A stretch of 59,601 bases of DNA from Steroidobacteraceae bacterium (GTDB lineage: Bacteria > Pseudomonadota > Gammaproteobacteria > Steroidobacterales > Steroidobacteraceae), in assembly GCA_025451275.1 (NCBI GenBank), contig JANWKR010000021.1:1-59601 (forward strand), given 5' to 3'. Of this stretch, positions 1 through 8,801 are shown piece after piece. Each line of letters opens with the position of its first letter. Within the stretch, counting starts at the first letter, position 1. The notes below the pieces were generated by a model. It was not told the origin of the DNA. It was given only the letters and a program-made list of their open reading frames with translations, and searched no databases. The translations under genes and the position numbers were made by a program.

Positions 1-1907
1 CGCCGCCGCAGCTCCGGCTCGCGAAACTTCTGCCGCCAGCTCTGGGCAAAGGACAGGAAGAAGAGCTGCTCGCCGTCGTAACCCGTCTCGCCCGGTACCG
101 GCTTGCCGTGCAGCGTCAGCCGCCAGGCATCATGTGCGACCGACAGCCCGGCGACGTCGGCGATGTTCTCGCTGAGGGTTTGCTTGCCGTTGATGCTGAT
201 GTCGGGGAACGGATGGTAGGCGTTGAATTCGGCCACGAGGCGCGCACCGGCCGCCTCGAAATGGGCGAAGTCCTCCTTGGCCCACCAGTTGCGCAGGCGG
301 CCGGTGGAGTCGAACAGCGCGCCCTGGTCATCGAAGCTGTGGCTGATCTCGTGGCCGATGACGGCGCCGGTGGCGCCGTAGTCCATGACCGGGTCGCGCT
401 GCGGGTCGAAGTAGGGCGGTTGCAGGATGGCAGCCGGGAAATTCAGGGCGTTCATCGCGGGCAGATTTACCGCGTTCACCAGCTGCGGGTTCATGACCCA
501 CTCGCCGCGGTCCACCGGCCGGCCGAGCTTGGCGAGATTGCGGTGGTACTCGAACAGGCTGGCGCGCTCGGCGTTGCCGAAGGCATCCCCGGGCACCACC
601 CTGAGGCCGGAGTAGTCGCGCCACTTGTCCGGGTAGCCGACCCCGACCCGCAAGGCGGCCAGCTTGGCCTTGGCTTTCTCGCGGGTCGCCGGCGCCATCC
701 ACTCGAGCCGGTCGATGCGCGTGGCGAACACCGCGATGAGGTTGCGCACCATGGCCTCGGCGCGCGCTTTCTCGCTGGGCGGAAAGTAGCGCTCCACATA
801 TAACTTGCCGACCGCCTCGCCGAGGGCGTCCCTGGTCTCGTCGACCGCGCGCTTCCAGCGCGGCCGCTGCTGCGGCGTGCCCTGCAGCACGCGGCTGTGG
901 AACGCGAAGTGCTCCTCGACGAAGGCCCTGGGTAGGTAGGCGCTGTTGCGCTCGATGAGGTGGAAGCGCAGGTAGTCCTGCCACACTTCCAGCGGCTGGC
1001 TGGCGGTGAGTGCGGACAGGACGCTGACCGCGCCCGGCTGCCAGACGACGAACTCGCGCTGCGCGCCAAGTCCGGCGGCGGCGAAGAACGCCGTCCAGTC
1101 CAGGCCCGGCGCCCGCGTCGCGAAGTCCTTGAGTGCCCAGTGGTTATCGCCCTTGCGCACGTCCTCGGAGTCGGCGCGCGAGGTGTGCGCCTCGGCCATG
1201 CGCTGCTCGAGCGCGAATACGCGCTCGGCCCGTGCGCGCGCGTGCGGCAGGTGCGCCAGCTCGAGGACCGCGGCGATGTGCGCCTGATACTGGGCGCGGA
1301 TGTCGGCCATTTTCTGCGACGGATTGAGGTAGTAGTCGCGATCGGGCATGCCGAGGCCGCCCTGCAGCAGGAAGGGCGAGTAGCGCGCGGGGTCGTCGAG
1401 ATCCTGGGCCACCCACAGGCCGAACAGGTTCTCGGTGTACAGGTTGGTGTTGTTGAGGACATCCACGTCGGCGCGCAGCGTGGCGCCGAGGGCGCGCGCG
1501 AGACCGGCACGGCTCTTGATCGCATCGATGGCCTGCATTCCGGGCTGCAGCGGGCCGGCCGCCTTGCCCTCGATGGCCGCCTCGTCCATGAAGCTGTTGT
1601 AGTAGTCGCCGATCTTGCGGGCTTCGGTCCCCGCGGCCGCGTTGGCCGCAGCCGTGCGGATCAGCTCCGCGGTGCGCTCGGCGGTGAGCTCGGTCAGCTG
1701 CGCGCCGCTGCCGTACGAGCTGCGGTCGGCGGGAATTTCGGTGCTCTTGAGCCAGACGCCGTTCGCATAGCGGAAGAAGTCGTCTCCCGGCGCGACGCTC
1801 TTGTCGATGCCGGCGACGTCCAGCCCATGTCGCTGCGCAGGCGGCGTGGCGGCGACGGCGACGCCCGACAGGACCAGACAGGCGGTGACGCGGATGTGGC
1901 GGATCAT
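1..1907 (-). CDS. M13 family zinc metallopeptidase (neprilysin/PepO-like), C-terminus beyond window
   Basis: Secreted endopeptidase of the neprilysin family. Reading from the ATG at 1907 (preceded by GGGAG) gives MIRHIRVTACLVLSGVAVAA, a signal peptide, then the DDFFRYANG block typical of M13 N-termini. The zinc site GHEISHSFDDQG is encoded around 356-321 (HEISH at 353-339) and the third ligand region ENIADVAGL around 170-144. The substrate-binding NAY/FY motif reads NAVN here, keeping Asn-Ala but not the aromatic residue. About 635 codons are visible. The protein runs off the left edge shortly before its usual C-terminal end. It is transcribed away from the nuclease relic at 2006. Family assignment is secure; the substrate is unknown. 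Confidence 0.93.
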   Translation of the reverse strand, partial: MIRHIRVTACLVLSGVAVAATPPAQRHGLDVAGIDKSVAPGDDFFRYANGVWLKSTEIPADRSSYGSGAQLTELTAERTAELIRTAAANAAAGTEARKIGDYYNSFMDEAAIEGKAAGPLQPGMQAIDAIKSRAGLARALGATLRADVDVLNNTNLYTENLFGLWVAQDLDDPARYSPFLLQGGLGMPDRDYYLNPSQKMADIRAQYQAHIAAVLELAHLPHARARAERVFALEQRMAEAHTSRADSEDVRKGDNHWALKDFATRAPGLDWTAFFAAAGLGAQREFVVWQPGAVSVLSALTASQPLEVWQDYLRFHLIERNSAYLPRAFVEEHFAFHSRVLQGTPQQRPRWKRAVDETRDALGEAVGKLYVERYFPPSEKARAEAMVRNLIAVFATRIDRLEWMAPATREKAKAKLAALRVGVGYPDKWRDYSGLRVVPGDAFGNAERASLFEYHRNLAKLGRPVDRGEWVMNPQLVNAVNLPAMNALNFPAAILQPPYFDPQRDPVMDYGATGAVIGHEISHSFDDQGALFDSTGRLRNWWAKEDFAHFEAAGARLVAEFNAYHPFPDISINGKQTLSENIADVAGLSVAHDAWRLTLHGKPVPGETGYDGEQLFFLSFAQSWRQKFREPELRR

Positions 1908-2005
1908 GAGCGCTCCCTTGCACGGCGGCGCGGCGCGGCCGGCACTCTAGCGCAGGCGACCGTGTTGAATCGGAGGGTGGACCAGGCAAATACTGCGGCC
2001 ATCGT

Positions 2006-2662
2006 ATGCGCAAGCCTAGCCTGCTGGCCGGATGGTCGTTGATCGCCTGGTCGTGTACGCCGGTCGCCTGGGCGTGGGGCCGCAAGGACACCGCACCGTC
2101 GGTGCGATCGCCGACCGGCTGCTGAGCGCGGCGGCGCGCGCGAGTGTCGCCCAGCTGCTGCAGGGCGACCTCGGCAAGTTCGGCAACCCCTCCGGGCGCA
2201 CGACGCGGTGACCTGCACCAGCCGCTGCACGCGGCGGGCAGCGACGACCCGGCTGGCACGCGCGTCGCCGTCGCGCTGCCGGGGCGCAGCACGTGCGGCC
2301 GCGAGAACCTGCACCGCGCCTGGGACGTCGAGCTGGTGCGATTCGCGCTGCACAGCGGCGCCCGCCAGCCGCCGCCGCGCGAGCTCGATATGCTCGCCCG
2401 GGAAGCGTGGCAGCTGGTGCGCGACGGCGGCCAGGGGGCCCCGACGAGCGGGCGCTACAATCCAACGGCCTCGCCCGTAACGTGGCCTTTCATTACCCGG
2501 AATTCGTGTGCAGCGCCGTGCCGGCGGGTATCGTAGTCCTGGACCGGGCTCACCAGAGCGAAGCGGCAGCCATCGTGCGCGCGCCTGCTGCTGGCCGGGG
2601 CGCGTCTCGCGGCGCTGCTGGAACAAGCGCTGGCGATGCCTGGACCGACAAGGAGGCAGTGA
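2006..2662 (+). pseudogene. decayed S1/P1 nuclease gene (frameshifts and an internal deletion)
   Basis: Pieces of a secreted S1/P1 zinc nuclease lie in order but in different frames. The first piece is a signal peptide starting at 2006 (MRKPSLLAGW...VAWAW). After a shift near 2076-2082 comes QGHRTVGAIADRLL, which ends at a TGA at 2209. DLHQPLHAAG begins at 2210, followed by NLHRAWDVELV. After further shifts comes the C-terminal hallmark LLLAGARLAALLEQ, ending at 2660-2662. The roughly 100 or more residues normally found between the first helix and the HQPLH zinc motif are absent. This is read directly from the sequence; the family comparison is from memory. The stop overlaps the ATG of the next gene. 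Confidence 0.75.
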
Positions 2663-3120
2663 TGAGAGTGCTGATCCGCATGCTCGCCGTGCTCGCGCTG
2701 GGCGCGCTGGCGACACCGGTGCAGGGCGCGACGCCCTGGGCGCAGGCGCTCGCCGCCCAGGCGCTCGACAGCGGCTTCCTGTCACGGTTGCCGCCGAACC
2801 TGTCGAAGAGCTTCGGCCTGACCAAGCCCGACCAGGGGGCCGAGGTGCGGCAGCTCATTACCCGCAGCTCGAAGCAGTCGCGCACGTTCAACGTGAGCGT
2901 GGCCAATCACAACGATATCGTCATTTTTAACGTCGACGGGCGCACCAACGACACGGTCGCGTACCTGGTGGGCACGGACGGCACCCTGCGCAAGGCGCTG
3001 GCCTACCACAACGTCGATCAGGAGCGCACGCTGAGCCCCCGGGAGGCGCGCCAGGGCTTCGAGCGTGAAAAACGCTTCTGGTCCGCGCGCTTGCGCCAGC
3101 CACCCCCGGCGCCGAAGTGA
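2662..3120 (+). CDS. small secreted protein of unknown function
   Basis: A 152-residue protein that I do not recognise. It starts MRVLIRMLAVLALGALATPV, a clear signal peptide likely cleaved after VQGA. A soluble domain follows with the motif FNVDGRTNDTVAYLVG and an Arg/Pro-rich tail. The ATG at 2662 overlaps the last stop of the decayed nuclease gene (TGATG context) and has a near-perfect AGGAGG ribosome site, so it was probably translationally coupled to the nuclease. It has outlived its partner. A larger open frame starting upstream (2293) is the nuclease remnant and is not the real N-terminus. Confidence 0.65.
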   Translation: MRVLIRMLAVLALGALATPVQGATPWAQALAAQALDSGFLSRLPPNLSKSFGLTKPDQGAEVRQLITRSSKQSRTFNVSVANHNDIVIFNVDGRTNDTVAYLVGTDGTLRKALAYHNVDQERTLSPREARQGFEREKRFWSARLRQPPPAPK

Positions 3121-3229
3121 GCCAGTCGCGCTACACCGGCAGCGCGGCCGCCAGGTCAGAAGGCGCTGGCAACCGCCGCCGCGGCAGCGTGTTAAATTAA
3201 CCCTTCCTGAACCGGTAGGACGATCTGAC

Positions 3230-4531
3230 GTGAACGCCTCCCTAGAGGACCGGCTGAGAACCGACCCCGCGACCGAGGGGTCGGCGGCGTCGGCTGATGC
3301 TGCAGCGCCGGAGGGGGCGACCGCCGCGCCGGCGCGGGATGCGCGGGCCGGCTCGCTCGACCATTGGCTGTTGTCCAAGCTCGGCGCGGTGCTCGGCCGG
3401 CCGCCGGTGCAGTTTGCGATCCGCGGCAGTGCCCAGGCGGGCCCGGCCGAGGCGGTGGCACGCGTGACCTTTGCCAGCCGTGCCGTTCTGGGCTGGGTGC
3501 TCGCCGATCCCGCGCTGCACTTCGGCGATGCCTACAGCGACGGCGACGTGTTGATCGAGGGCAATCTGGTCGAGCTGCTGGAGGCGGTCTACCGGGCCGG
3601 CAGCGCCCCCGGCCGCCGGCCGCCGCTGTGGCAGCGCGCACTCACCGCGCTGCGCCGCCCGCACCTCAATACGCTGGCCGGCTCGCGCGACAACATCCAT
3701 CACCACTACGACATCGGCAACGAGTTCTACGCGCAGTGGCTCGGCAGCACGATGGCGTACACCTGCGCCTACTACCCGACTCCCGAGGCGACGCTCGACG
3801 AGGCGCAGGTCGCGAAAATGGACCACGTGTGCCGCAAGCTGCGCCTGCGCGCCGGCGAGAGCGTCGTCGAAGCCGGCTGCGGCTGGGGTGCGCTGGCGCT
3901 GCACATGGCGCGCCACTATGGCGTGCGCGTGCGCGCCTACAACATCTCGCACGAGCAGATCGTCTACGCACGCGCCCGCGCGATGCGCGAGGGCCTCGCC
4001 GGGCGCGTCGAGTACGTCGAGGACGACTACCGCAACATCGAAGGGAACTACGACGCGTTCGTGTCGGTGGGCATGCTCGAGCACGTCGGCCTCAGGAACT
4101 ACCCCACCCTCGGCGGGGTGGTGCGGCGCTGCCTCGCCAGCCACGGTCGTGGCCTGATCCATTCCATCGGCCGCAACTACCCGGCGCGCCTGCAGCCCTG
4201 GATCGAAAGGCGCATCTTCCCGGGCGCCTATCCGCCGGCGCTCGGCGAGATGACGCATATCTTCGAGCCGTGGAACCTGTCGATTCTCGACGTCGAGAAC
4301 CTGCGCCTGCACTACGCGCAGACCCTGCGCCACTGGCTCGCGCTCTACGAGGGCGCGGCCGACCGCGTGCGCGAGATGTTCGACGACAAGTTCGTGCGCA
4401 TGTGGCGGCTGTACCTCGCCGGTTCGGTCGCCGGCTTCACCACCGGGACGCTGCAGCTGTTCCAGGTGGTGTTCGCACCCGGCGAGAACAACGACGTCGC
4501 CTGGACGCGCGCGCACCTGTACCCGCGCTGA
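3230..4531 (+). CDS. cyclopropane-fatty-acyl-phospholipid synthase-like methyltransferase
   Basis: SAM-dependent enzyme that transfers a methylene or methyl group to the double bond of a membrane phospholipid acyl chain. From the GTG at 3230 it has 433 residues; the first ~45 are Ala/Pro-rich and not conserved. HYDIGNEFY lies near residue 160 and SAM motif I EAGCGWGALAL near 214. All residues that hold the catalytic bicarbonate in E. coli Cfa are present: Cys in YTCAYY (~179), Glu in GMLEHVG (~283), His and Ile in LIHSIG (~310) and Tyr in LHYAQTL (~362). It is first in an operon with a flavoprotein 9 bases downstream, so the final product may be a reduced or otherwise modified branched lipid. 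The start is uncertain because the upstream frame stays open. Confidence 0.88.
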   Translation: MNASLEDRLRTDPATEGSAASADAAAPEGATAAPARDARAGSLDHWLLSKLGAVLGRPPVQFAIRGSAQAGPAEAVARVTFASRAVLGWVLADPALHFGDAYSDGDVLIEGNLVELLEAVYRAGSAPGRRPPLWQRALTALRRPHLNTLAGSRDNIHHHYDIGNEFYAQWLGSTMAYTCAYYPTPEATLDEAQVAKMDHVCRKLRLRAGESVVEAGCGWGALALHMARHYGVRVRAYNISHEQIVYARARAMREGLAGRVEYVEDDYRNIEGNYDAFVSVGMLEHVGLRNYPTLGGVVRRCLASHGRGLIHSIGRNYPARLQPWIERRIFPGAYPPALGEMTHIFEPWNLSILDVENLRLHYAQTLRHWLALYEGAADRVREMFDDKFVRMWRLYLAGSVAGFTTGTLQLFQVVFAPGENNDVAWTRAHLYPR

Positions 4532-4540
4532 GGCAGCTGC

Positions 4541-5581
4541 ATGCGCAGCTGTGACGTACTCATCGTCGGTGGCGGTCCTGCGGGATCGAGCGCCGCCTGG
4601 AAGCTCAAGGCCGCCGGTGTGGACGTGCTGGTGCTCGATCGCGAGCGCTTCCCGCGCGTCAAGCTGTGCGCCGGCTGGGTGACGCCCGAGGTGGTGCAGG
4701 AGCTGCAGATCGACCTGGCGACCTATCCGCACCGGTTGCTGACGTTTCCGCGCCTGCGCATGCAGTTCGGCCGGGTGCGCGTACCGGTACGCTGCGTGCA
4801 GCACTCGATCCGCCGCTTCGAGTTCGATGCCTGGCTGCTGCAGCGCTCCGGTGCCCCGGTCGAGCAGCACAACGTGCGCCACATCAACCCCGCCGCCGGT
4901 GGGGGCTACCTGATCGACGATGAGTACCACTGCCGCTACCTGATCGGCGCCGGCGGCACGCGCTGCCCGGTATATCGCGAACTGTTCCGCGATCTGAATC
5001 CGCGCGCCAGCGAGCGGCAGATCGTGACGCTGGAGCACGAGATCGAATACGACTGGCGTGACGCGGACTGCCACCTGTGGTTCTTCGAGAACGGCCTGCC
5101 GGGCTATTCGTGGTACGTGCCCAAGGAGCACGGCTGGCTCAACGTCGGGGTGGGCGCGCTGGCCGAGCGCATGAAGCGCCGCGGCCAGGATATCCGCGCG
5201 CATTGGGCGCACCTCGCCACCAAGCTCAACGGCACCCTGGCCCCCGGTGCGCGCTACGAGCCGACCGGCTACAGCTACTACCTGCGCGGCCGCGTCGAGG
5301 TCGTGCGGCGCGACGACGCTTTCATCACCGGCGATGCCGCCGGGCTTGCCACCCGCGACCTGGGCGAGGGCATCGGCCCGGCCGTGCGCAGCGGCCTGCG
5401 CGCCGCGCAGACTATCCTCGACGGCACGCCGTATCGCCTGGGCGATGCCAGCGGCTTGAGCGTCGGCAGCATTGCGCGCAGCATGCTCGCCCGGCGCGCG
5501 CGTGCCGCGCGCCCGGCGGCGCGGCCCACGGGCACGAACGGGGGAGTGGCAGCACATGGCCTACGTGACCGTGATCAATGA
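4541..5581 (+). CDS. FAD-dependent oxidoreductase, geranylgeranyl reductase-like family
   Basis: A 346-residue flavoprotein that reduces an isoprenoid or acyl double bond, or a related lipid. Evidence: an N-terminal Rossmann dinucleotide site VLIVGGGPAGSSAAWKLKAA with an Arg/Asp continuation VLVLDRERFPR, then KLCAGWVTPE. The substrate-domain signature SIRRFEFDAWLLQR is present, as is the second FAD motif GDAAGLATRDLGEGIG near residue 265. PGYSWYVPKEHGWLNVGVG matches the middle block of geranylgeranyl reductases. A weak GAGG site precedes ATG 4541. It lies 9 bases after the cyclopropane-synthase-like gene and overlaps the OsmC-like gene by 26 bases, so all three should be co-transcribed. The substrate is unknown. 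Confidence 0.85.
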   Translation: MRSCDVLIVGGGPAGSSAAWKLKAAGVDVLVLDRERFPRVKLCAGWVTPEVVQELQIDLATYPHRLLTFPRLRMQFGRVRVPVRCVQHSIRRFEFDAWLLQRSGAPVEQHNVRHINPAAGGGYLIDDEYHCRYLIGAGGTRCPVYRELFRDLNPRASERQIVTLEHEIEYDWRDADCHLWFFENGLPGYSWYVPKEHGWLNVGVGALAERMKRRGQDIRAHWAHLATKLNGTLAPGARYEPTGYSYYLRGRVEVVRRDDAFITGDAAGLATRDLGEGIGPAVRSGLRAAQTILDGTPYRLGDASGLSVGSIARSMLARRARAARPAARPTGTNGGVAAHGLRDRDQ

Positions 5582-5945
5582 GCACCAGCACGTACAGCAG
5601 ATCGTCTCCGGGCATCATCACCTGACCGCCGATGAGCCGGTGGCCGGCGGCGGCAGCGACGCCGGCTTCGCCGCGCGCGAGCTGCTGCTCGCCAGCCTGG
5701 GGGCGGACACGGCCGTGGCACTGCGCCGCCACGCCGCGCAGCACGAGTGGTCGCTGGGCAAGATCACCGTCGGGGTGCGCTGGTCACGGGACGCCGCCGG
5801 CCGCGAGCACATCGAGCGTCGGCTGGCGTTCGCCCGGCCGCTGAACGGCGAGCAGCGCGCGCGGCTGCTCGAGGTCGCCGACGCGACCCCGGTGACCGCC
5901 GTGCTCAAGGCCGGGATTCACATCCAATCGACCGTGGTCGACTGA
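5556..5945 (+). CDS. OsmC-fold protein lacking both redox cysteines
   Basis: A 129-residue OsmC/Ohr-fold protein starting MAYVTVINEHQH at ATG 5556, behind GGGGAG. The fold signatures are clear: GGGSDAGFAARELLLASLGA, then a helix, then LLEVADATPVTAVL. In OsmC and Ohr proteins the first helix carries the peroxidatic Cys (LGAC) and the second the resolving Cys (CPV). Here they read LGADTAVAL and DATPVTAVL, so Asp and Thr replace the cysteines and classical hydroperoxide reduction is not expected. The gene begins inside the 3' end of the flavoprotein gene, which suggests a structural or ligand-binding role in the same lipid pathway. That role is inferred. Confidence 0.85.
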   Translation: MAYVTVINEHQHVQQIVSGHHHLTADEPVAGGGSDAGFAARELLLASLGADTAVALRRHAAQHEWSLGKITVGVRWSRDAAGREHIERRLAFARPLNGEQRARLLEVADATPVTAVLKAGIHIQSTVVD

Positions 5946-5961
5946 GCGGGCGCAGACGCGG

Positions 5962-8010
5962 CTACTTCAGGCGCACCGCCCCGATGTTGACGTCGACGCG
6001 GTCGCGCGTACCCACCTCGACCTCGGTGCGTCCCTCGTCGGCCAGCGTCCACGGCAGCGGCAGGTTGTCTCCCTGCACCCGCAGCACGTGGTGGCCGGCG
6101 GCCACCGCCGGGAAGTCGAAGCGCCCGTTGGCGTCGGTGCGCGTCGAGAAGCGGCCGTCGAGGATCACGGTGACGTTGGCGGCGCCAGTCTCGCCGGCGT
6201 CGAAGCGGCCGTTCTCATTGGCGTCGAGGTAGATGACGCCCGTCAGCCGCCCGGCGCCGGCGCCGGGTGACCCGCCGAGCGGCGCGAAATGCGCGCCGCG
6301 TGCCGCCTGATAGCGGATTGTCAGGAATACGCCGCGCTGGCCCATTGCCGGCACCACGGTCGGCGTGGCCGGCGCCAGGGGCGACGTGACCACGAGCGGG
6401 GTCCACGAGCCGATGCGGTTCTCGTAATAGGTGCCGAACAGCGACCAGCCGGGCGCGAGCTGCCAGGTGAGCGACACGTCGGCCATGGTCGCCGGCGCCG
6501 CGTGCCCGGCGATGGCGTCGGCCCATTGCACGCTGCCGTCGAGCGACAGCCGCGCGCTCAGGTCGCCGCCGCCGTACAGGGCCAGACGCACCAGCGTGCT
6601 CTGCTGACCGAGCGTCGACTGCAGTGCCGGCGTGACGGCCGAGCCGTTGCTGCGGTCGACGGACAACGAGGTGCTGAGGCGCGTCCCGGCATGCATGTTC
6701 CAGCTCTGCTGCAGCGTCACGCTGGCATCGCTGGTCTGCGCATCGGTGGCGTAGTCGAGCTGCAGGCGACCGGTGCCCAGGCCGTTGACGTCATCGACGT
6801 AGCCCTCCAGCGACCAGGCGTTATCGCTGTCGGAGTGACGCAGGTTGGCCACCCCGCCGACACCGACATCACGCGACAGCTGGTAACGGGCGTCGGCGTT
6901 CACGAACGTCGTGCTCACGCCGTCGCCGGATACCGAGCGCACCTCGTCGACGCCGATGTCCGCCACCCAGCGCCGCGTCTGGTACCCGAGACGGTAGTAG
7001 CCACCCTGGACGTCGTTGGTGATGACCTGGTTGCCCCAGGCGAGATTGGGGTCGATGTGGAACAGCCCGAAGGCGTTGGTGAAGGCGCCGCGCGTCTGCG
7101 CGGCGTCGAGCCAGGTGCCGAAGGCATTGCCGAGGCCGTCAACGCTGCCGTCGATCACGTTGAGCTGGGCGCGGGTGCTGCCCTCCTGCCAGCCGGCGCT
7201 GAGGAAGCCCGTGTTCGAGCTGAAATGCGGCAGGGTCGCCGTGGTGGCGGTGTTATCGAGCGACTCGTAGTAGAGGGTCACGTCGCGGGCCGCGGCCAGT
7301 TCCGCACCCACCGACCACTGCGGCGCGGGCGACCACTGGGCACCGAGCGTCCCGGTGGTGCCGCCGAGCGTCTGGAAGGTCGGCACCTTGATGCCCTCGT
7401 AGATCCCCGGCTCGCCGCCGCCGGCCAGCAGCTGCAGTCCGGCCGGTCCGCGCCATTCGGTATCAAAGCCCTGCATCGGCGCCGACGTGAGCAGGAAGCG
7501 CGGCTGCTGGCGCGCCAGGTCGATGAGCGGGGTGTTGATGTCGCCGAGCGCGTTGTCCAGCTGCCAGCCGTCGTCGAAGGGCATGCCGCGCTGATGCAGC
7601 GCGAACGAGGCATCGCCGTAGGCGTTGCCCGCGGCCGAGCGCTGCGTGCCGCCGGTGCGGGCGCCCAGGTCGGCCGACCAGGCGCCGAAGGACGCCGTGT
7701 CCCACTGCGCGTCCGCCACGACGCCGTTCTCGTTCACGGCCGGCGCCGCACCCGGGCCCTCCTGGCGGAGCATGCTCGCCACGGCGTCTATGCGGATCGA
7801 GCGTGCCAGGCCGGACGGGTCGCTGGTCGTGTAGTCGCCGCTGGAGATATCCGGGGTGAGCGATCCGCCGGCGATGTAGCGGTCCTGGTAGGGCGCATCG
7901 GCGGACGGGGCGGGTGGCGGCGTCTGCGCGCGTGCGACCGCGGCTGCGAGCCACCCCAGAGCGAGCAGGCAGCGCGCCAGCAGCGCGGCGCGCCGCACGC
8001 GCGCTGTCAT
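5962..8010 (-). CDS. outer-membrane beta-barrel-like protein with C-terminal SdrD-B-like domain; putative fibre assembly or anchor protein
   Basis: A 682-residue exported protein with signal peptide ...LARCLLALGWLAAAVARAQ. Residues ~50-560 are an alternation of short hydrophobic/polar beta strands ending in aromatics (for example WSVGAELAAARDVTLYYE and GYYRLGYQTRRWVADIGVDE), as in outer-membrane barrels. Residues ~585-682 form a Cna-B/SdrD-B-like domain: GVIYLDANENGRFDAGETGA with a calcium-type DxNxNGxxD loop, then RFSTRTDANGRFDFPAVAAG. It is last in the fibre operon and its ATG overlaps the chaperone stop by 4 bases. It occupies the place of an usher, but I see neither the usher plug nor the usher N-terminal motifs, and it is shorter than the usual ~800 residues. 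The secretion role is inferred from context. Confidence 0.75.
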   Translation of the reverse strand: MTARVRRAALLARCLLALGWLAAAVARAQTPPPAPSADAPYQDRYIAGGSLTPDISSGDYTTSDPSGLARSIRIDAVASMLRQEGPGAAPAVNENGVVADAQWDTASFGAWSADLGARTGGTQRSAAGNAYGDASFALHQRGMPFDDGWQLDNALGDINTPLIDLARQQPRFLLTSAPMQGFDTEWRGPAGLQLLAGGGEPGIYEGIKVPTFQTLGGTTGTLGAQWSPAPQWSVGAELAAARDVTLYYESLDNTATTATLPHFSSNTGFLSAGWQEGSTRAQLNVIDGSVDGLGNAFGTWLDAAQTRGAFTNAFGLFHIDPNLAWGNQVITNDVQGGYYRLGYQTRRWVADIGVDEVRSVSGDGVSTTFVNADARYQLSRDVGVGGVANLRHSDSDNAWSLEGYVDDVNGLGTGRLQLDYATDAQTSDASVTLQQSWNMHAGTRLSTSLSVDRSNGSAVTPALQSTLGQQSTLVRLALYGGGDLSARLSLDGSVQWADAIAGHAAPATMADVSLTWQLAPGWSLFGTYYENRIGSWTPLVVTSPLAPATPTVVPAMGQRGVFLTIRYQAARGAHFAPLGGSPGAGAGRLTGVIYLDANENGRFDAGETGAANVTVILDGRFSTRTDANGRFDFPAVAAGHHVLRVQGDNLPLPWTLADEGRTEVEVGTRDRVDVNIGAVRLK

Positions 8011-8801
8011 TGGAAGTGCTCGTCGACTTCGGTCTTCTGGTCACCCCATTCGAGGGTCCCGCGTACCGTGACCGGGTAGGCGAGCTTCGGGTGGTCATCG
8101 CTCGAGGTCGAGGGGGTGAGGAACACCTCGCGCACGTCGCCGGGCAGGATCGGGAAGTCCGACGGGGTGAAGTCGTACTTCACGCCGCGCGCGTCGGTGC
8201 CGGTGAGAAAGCCGCTCATGCGCCCGTGGGCGGTGCCGGCGTTGTGCACCCGCAGTGCGGGTACCTGCTGGCCGTTGAGCCCCACGACGTTGGGTCCGAA
8301 CACCTCCAGCTGCGGCGCACCACTGCCGATCACCAGGTAAACGAGGACGCCGATGCGCCCGGCGATCGGCACGCGCAAGCCGCCGTTCTCCGCCACCGCT
8401 GGCTCGGCGCCTTCGATCATGATGCCGAAGCGGCACTCACCGGGCGCGACACCGTCCGGGACCTGCACTTCGAAGCGGTAGCGGATGGTGGCGCCGCCCG
8501 GCAGGGCGACCTCGGGCCGCTCCAGTGCCACCCAGGGCCGGCAGCTGCCCGGGGCCAGCTCGTCCTGAAACACCACGCCGTAGTCGGGCGTGAGGCTGAA
8601 GTCGGCGGTGTGGATGCGCAGCGTGGAGGGGGTTACCGCGCGGTTGCTGATCTGTATGACCTCGTGCACGGTGTTGTGCGGCTTGGCCTGCAGCTCGAAG
8701 CGCGGCGGCGACACCAACGCGGCAAAGCCGCCGCCGGCGCGCGCCGGCACGCTGCAGGCGAGCAGCAGCAAACCGAGGGTGAGGGTAAGTCGTGCGCTCA
8801 T
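8007..8801 (-). CDS. periplasmic pilus-assembly chaperone, PapD-like
   Basis: A 264-residue exported protein with signal peptide MSARLTLTLGLLLLACSVPARA. The N-terminal domain has the PapD-type edge strand FAALVSPPRFELQAKPHNTV and the Ig-like pattern ISNRAVTPSTLRIHTADF and RPWVALERPEVALPGG. The second domain has GECRFGIMIEGAEP and a run of strands ending in LEWGDQKTEVDEHFQ. Such chaperones hold pilin subunits by donor-strand complementation in the periplasm. The start codon follows the preceding TAA directly (TAAATG) and the stop overlaps the barrel gene by 4 bases. It is more like the alternative (CS1/Csu-type) chaperones than FimC. The chaperone call rests on fold pattern and operon context. 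Confidence 0.8.
   Translation of the reverse strand: MSARLTLTLGLLLLACSVPARAGGGFAALVSPPRFELQAKPHNTVHEVIQISNRAVTPSTLRIHTADFSLTPDYGVVFQDELAPGSCRPWVALERPEVALPGGATIRYRFEVQVPDGVAPGECRFGIMIEGAEPAVAENGGLRVPIAGRIGVLVYLVIGSGAPQLEVFGPNVVGLNGQQVPALRVHNAGTAHGRMSGFLTGTDARGVKYDFTPSDFPILPGDVREVFLTPSTSSDDHPKLAYPVTVRGTLEWGDQKTEVDEHFQ

Noticed and set aside
3242..5557. 771-residue open frame on the minus strand opposite the lipid operon
   Set aside because: Composition (His/Arg/Ala/Gly-rich, no domain) is that of an antisense shadow in 70 percent GC DNA; the plus-strand genes have clear families.
5962..8010. Classical chaperone-usher usher (PapC/FimD)
   Set aside because: Too short, no usher N-terminal or plug motifs visible, and it has an SdrD-B-like C-terminus; kept as a generic barrel-like protein.
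6289..8079. 596-residue plus-strand open frame opposite the barrel protein gene
   Set aside because: Shadow of a real gene with signal peptide and SdrD-B-like domain; no recognisable motif.
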